Shown here piece after piece: positions 14,093 to 15,806 of a DNA stretch of 15,806 nucleotides (its first letter is position 1; each line of letters starts with the position of its first letter). The translations under genes were made by a program, and so were the position numbers. A model generated the notes under the pieces. It was given only the letters and a program-made list of their open reading frames with translations. It searched no databases and was not told where the DNA came from. The DNA comes from Bacillota bacterium (GTDB lineage Bacteria; Bacillota; Clostridia; Christensenellales; SZUA-584), in the NCBI GenBank assembly GCA_023399095.1, contig JAEWQS010000090.1, positions 1-15,806 of the forward strand, written 5' to 3'.

Positions 14093-14572
14093 TTACATTT
14101 CTTTTTCTATACGCTTTAAAGCACGGCTGACGGCATCCATGATCTGATCGCGCGCAAGCCGGTATTCCTCGACCGGTTCCCTGTACGGATCCATGATATC
14201 GTAGCCCAATTCACCCGGATATCCGTCAACACCTGCCGCAAATCCCAGCAGCGTATGCATCTTGTCTTCCTGATCAGGCGCCATCGCTTCCATCTCTTCA
14301 ATGTGCCTTGCTTCCATCGCGAGTATGATATCAGCCCATTGCGCAAGTTCTCTGTCAAACTGCTGCGCGCGGTGCTTTTCAATATCCAAATCAACCTCAG
14401 CCATTACCTCTACCGCTTCGGGCGACGCAGGCGTCCCCTCGCAAGCAAACGTGCCGGCCGATTGAAACGACATGTCTTTTAAGTGAGTACTTCGGCCCAC
14501 TGCATCATCCGCAAGTTCTTCCGCCATGGGGCTTCTGCATGTATTGCCTGTACACACAAAAAGAACGTTCAT
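14093..14572 (-). CDS. ywlE: Low-molecular-weight phosphatase, probable protein arginine phosphatase (YwlE-like)
   Basis: Removes phosphate from phosphotyrosine or, in the YwlE group, from phosphoarginine placed by the McsB kinase. The 159-aa protein has the P-loop CTGNTCRSP with nucleophile Cys7, Arg13 and Ser14. The general acid Asp lies in YDIMDPY (D128). Residue 11 is Thr; in Bacillus YwlE that Thr is the known determinant of phosphoarginine preference. This, and the position directly after a Sua5/YwlC gene as in Bacillus, favours an arginine phosphatase. The segment after DPY (REPVEEY) differs from the DPFGG form common in the family. ATG at 14572, with AGGAGGG about 11 nt upstream and a 16-nt gap from the sua5 stop codon. 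No mcsB is present in the window, so the partner kinase is unverified. Confidence 0.9.
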   Translation of the reverse strand: MNVLFVCTGNTCRSPMAEELADDAVGRSTHLKDMSFQSAGTFACEGTPASPEAVEVMAEVDLDIEKHRAQQFDRELAQWADIILAMEARHIEEMEAMAPDQEDKMHTLLGFAAGVDGYPGELGYDIMDPYREPVEEYRLARDQIMDAVSRALKRIEKEM

Positions 14573-14588
14573 TATTTATTTCTCCCTC

Positions 14589-15614
14589 CTAAACCTTTAC
14601 GATATTATATGCTGCCGCTTTATAGATCCTGTTCATCACGGCAAAGCCAATTCCTGTTTTTGAAACTGCTTCAAAATATATCTTGGAGTAGCCCTCGTCA
14701 TCCGCCTTGCGAAGCAATGCGTATATATTTTTTGCAGTCTCGCCTGCGTCACGAATGCTGCCTGTTACGGCAATATCACGCCGTCCATAATACCTTTTAT
14801 TCTCCTGCAACGCAAGCACCAGCGGCTTTTCGCCCCTTTTCAAGTCCTTGTCATAGAGATATTTGATCGCCTCGGTCACCGAAGCAGGCCGTCCCTCCAC
14901 CACCGTCACATCTGCCTTGGGCGCGTAATGACGATATTTCATGCCGGGCGCTGAGGGCTTATCCCCTTCAAAGGGCGCAAACGCGTTTGCGCAGTCCACC
15001 TCGCCAATGCATTCCGCAATCATCTCCTGCGTGACCGCACCGGGCCGCAAAATGATTGGCACGTTGGGCGTCATATCGATGACCGTGGATTCAAGGCCGA
15101 TGCGGCATTCCCCCGCATCCAGAACCATAAGGTTCCCTCCAAAATCGGCCGCCACATGTGCCGCCGTTGTGGGGCTTGGGCTGCCGGATTTGTTCGCGCT
15201 GGGTGCCGCAACGGGCACACCCGATGCCGATATCAGGCTCAGCGCTGCGTCACAGTCCGGCATGCGCAGAGCCAATGTGTCCAAACCCGCGCTCACAGAT
15301 TTTGGCACGCTTCCGGTGCTCTTAACCACAATAGTCACCGGCCCAGGCCAGAATTCAGACGCAAGTTTTTCCGCTTTTTCAGACAGCTCTCCAAGCTCAC
15401 GCGCCATGAGTATGCCGTCCACATGCACAATTAGGGGATTGTCCTGCGGCCGCCCCTTCATCTCAAATATTGCAGCCACGGCTTGTTCGTCAAATGCATT
15501 GGCCGCAAGGCCATAGACCGTCTCGGTCGGCATGCCGACAAGACCTCCGTGTTTGATAACACTGGCCGCTTCTTCTATATGATTATGATACTCTTCACGT
15601 ATATCTATTATCAT
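14589..15614 (-). CDS. ywlC: Threonylcarbamoyl-AMP synthase (Sua5/YwlC)
   Basis: Uses threonine, bicarbonate and ATP to make threonylcarbamoyl-AMP, the donor for t6A37 in ANN-decoding tRNAs. The YrdC domain (about 10-200) has MPTETVYGLAANA, the KGR...NPL motif (K53, R55, N59), and PSANKSGSPSPT (138-149). A C-terminal Sua5 domain (about 205-341) with APGMKYRHYAP in the linker separates it from short TsaC proteins. Length is 341 aa. The frame is open 20 codons further to 15674, but that part crosses the promoter and has no family similarity; ATG at 15614 starts MIIDIREEY. There is no visible Shine-Dalgarno site and the -10 box lies only 10 nt upstream, so the message may be nearly leaderless. 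It is followed by the YwlE-like gene. Confidence 0.93.
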   Translation of the reverse strand: MIIDIREEYHNHIEEAASVIKHGGLVGMPTETVYGLAANAFDEQAVAAIFEMKGRPQDNPLIVHVDGILMARELGELSEKAEKLASEFWPGPVTIVVKSTGSVPKSVSAGLDTLALRMPDCDAALSLISASGVPVAAPSANKSGSPSPTTAAHVAADFGGNLMVLDAGECRIGLESTVIDMTPNVPIILRPGAVTQEMIAECIGEVDCANAFAPFEGDKPSAPGMKYRHYAPKADVTVVEGRPASVTEAIKYLYDKDLKRGEKPLVLALQENKRYYGRRDIAVTGSIRDAGETAKNIYALLRKADDEGYSKIYFEAVSKTGIGFAVMNRIYKAAAYNIVKV

Positions 15615-15624
15615 CTGATTGTAT

Positions 15625-15653
15625 ATTTTACATCGAAAAACGCAAAAAATCAA
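15625..15653 (-). promoter_or_regulatory. ywlC (sua5) promoter
   Basis: Minus strand: TTGATT (15648-15653), 17-nt spacer, TAAAAT (15625-15630), both near consensus. The expected transcript start is only about 4-5 nt before the ATG at 15614. Confidence 0.65.
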
Positions 15654-15729
15654 TGGAAACAGGCGACAGCGCATATTTCATAGTGTAGGACTACAATACA
15701 TATTGGACACTGAACCTTGAAAATAAAAG

Positions 15730-15802
15730 ATGCAGGAGCTGGCTCACGGGGTATTGTTGAGTTGTCAAGACAAAACACTACCGAAAGGAGCCATTCCTGC
15801 AT
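15730..15802 (+). promoter_or_regulatory. Stem that buries the ribosome site and start codon of the plus-strand gene
   Basis: ATGCAGGA (15730-15737) pairs with TCCTGCAT (15795-15802), and TGGCTC (15740-15745) with GAGCCA (15788-15793): 14 bp with a small internal loop. The 3' arm contains GAG of the Shine-Dalgarno site and AT of the start codon. Inside the loop a further TTGT/ACAA hairpin (15762-15773) and CGG/CCG can form. The pairing is clear by eye; the function is inferred. Confidence 0.6.
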
Positions 15803-15806
15803 GAAC
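15801..15806 (+). CDS. Start of a plus-strand gene, possibly an IS110-family transposase (two codons visible)
   Basis: ATG AAC follows AAAGGAG (15784-15790) with a 10-nt spacer, a clear ribosome site on the only plus-strand gene start in the window. The structured upstream sequence and the MN start resemble leaders of IS110-type transposases, which often begin MNAVGIDVSK; this is from memory and only two codons can be seen. The left end of such an element would lie between the sua5 promoter (15653) and about 15725. Other gene types are possible. Confidence 0.35.

Noticed and set aside
15615..15674. Longer N-terminus for Sua5
   Set aside because: The stretch contains the best promoter and no similarity to the family.
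1..15806. CRISPR array, tRNA or rRNA genes
   Set aside because: No regularly spaced direct repeats, no cloverleaf with a T-arm signature and no rRNA-like segments were seen on either strand.

Overview
The window reads as chromosome of a low-to-mid-GC Gram-positive bacterium of the class Clostridia. The evidence is family-level similarity of the proteins, Shine-Dalgarno sites of the AGGAGG type, sigma-A style promoters, the tilS-hpt-ftsH gene order typical of Firmicutes, and a neighbouring Sua5/YwlE pair as in Bacillus. Genus cannot be fixed from sequence alone. All confident genes lie on the minus strand, so they are transcribed from the right end toward the left end. The only plus-strand signal is a start site at the extreme right edge.

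Layout in transcription order (right to left). (1) sua5/ywlC and a YwlE-like phosphatase end at a strong terminator at 14046-14078. (2) After a GC-rich, hairpin-rich spacer with its own promoter come a MecA-type class B penicillin-binding protein, a GNAT acetyltransferase, a 20-codon small ORF and a PHP-domain phosphoesterase. (3) A divergent PRPP synthetase has its own promoter and a terminator. (4) A nitrogen module follows: an ANTAR antiterminator protein with a degenerate receiver domain, a PII protein and an Amt ammonium transporter. It has a hairpin-rich leader, a strong internal terminator before amtB and an end terminator at 6756-6785. (5) The last block is mnmE, mnmG, tilS, hpt and the first 435 codons of ftsH.

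The last block joins the wobble-base tRNA modifiers (MnmE/MnmG act on U34, TilS on C34 of tRNA-Ile2) to purine salvage and the membrane protease FtsH. Sua5 at the other end makes the precursor of t6A37. The anticodon loop is therefore served from both ends of the window.

The part most worth following up is the nitrogen module. An RNA-binding ANTAR protein that looks unable to be phosphorylated is encoded beside PII and Amt. Its own leader and the amtB leader both carry long terminator-like hairpins. In the amtB leader an alternative hairpin would exclude the terminator. This looks like a riboregulated ammonium-uptake operon, although the loops do not clearly match the ANTAR target motif I know. 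A second point is the right edge, where the Shine-Dalgarno site and start codon of a plus-strand gene (probably a transposase) are buried in a 14-bp stem.
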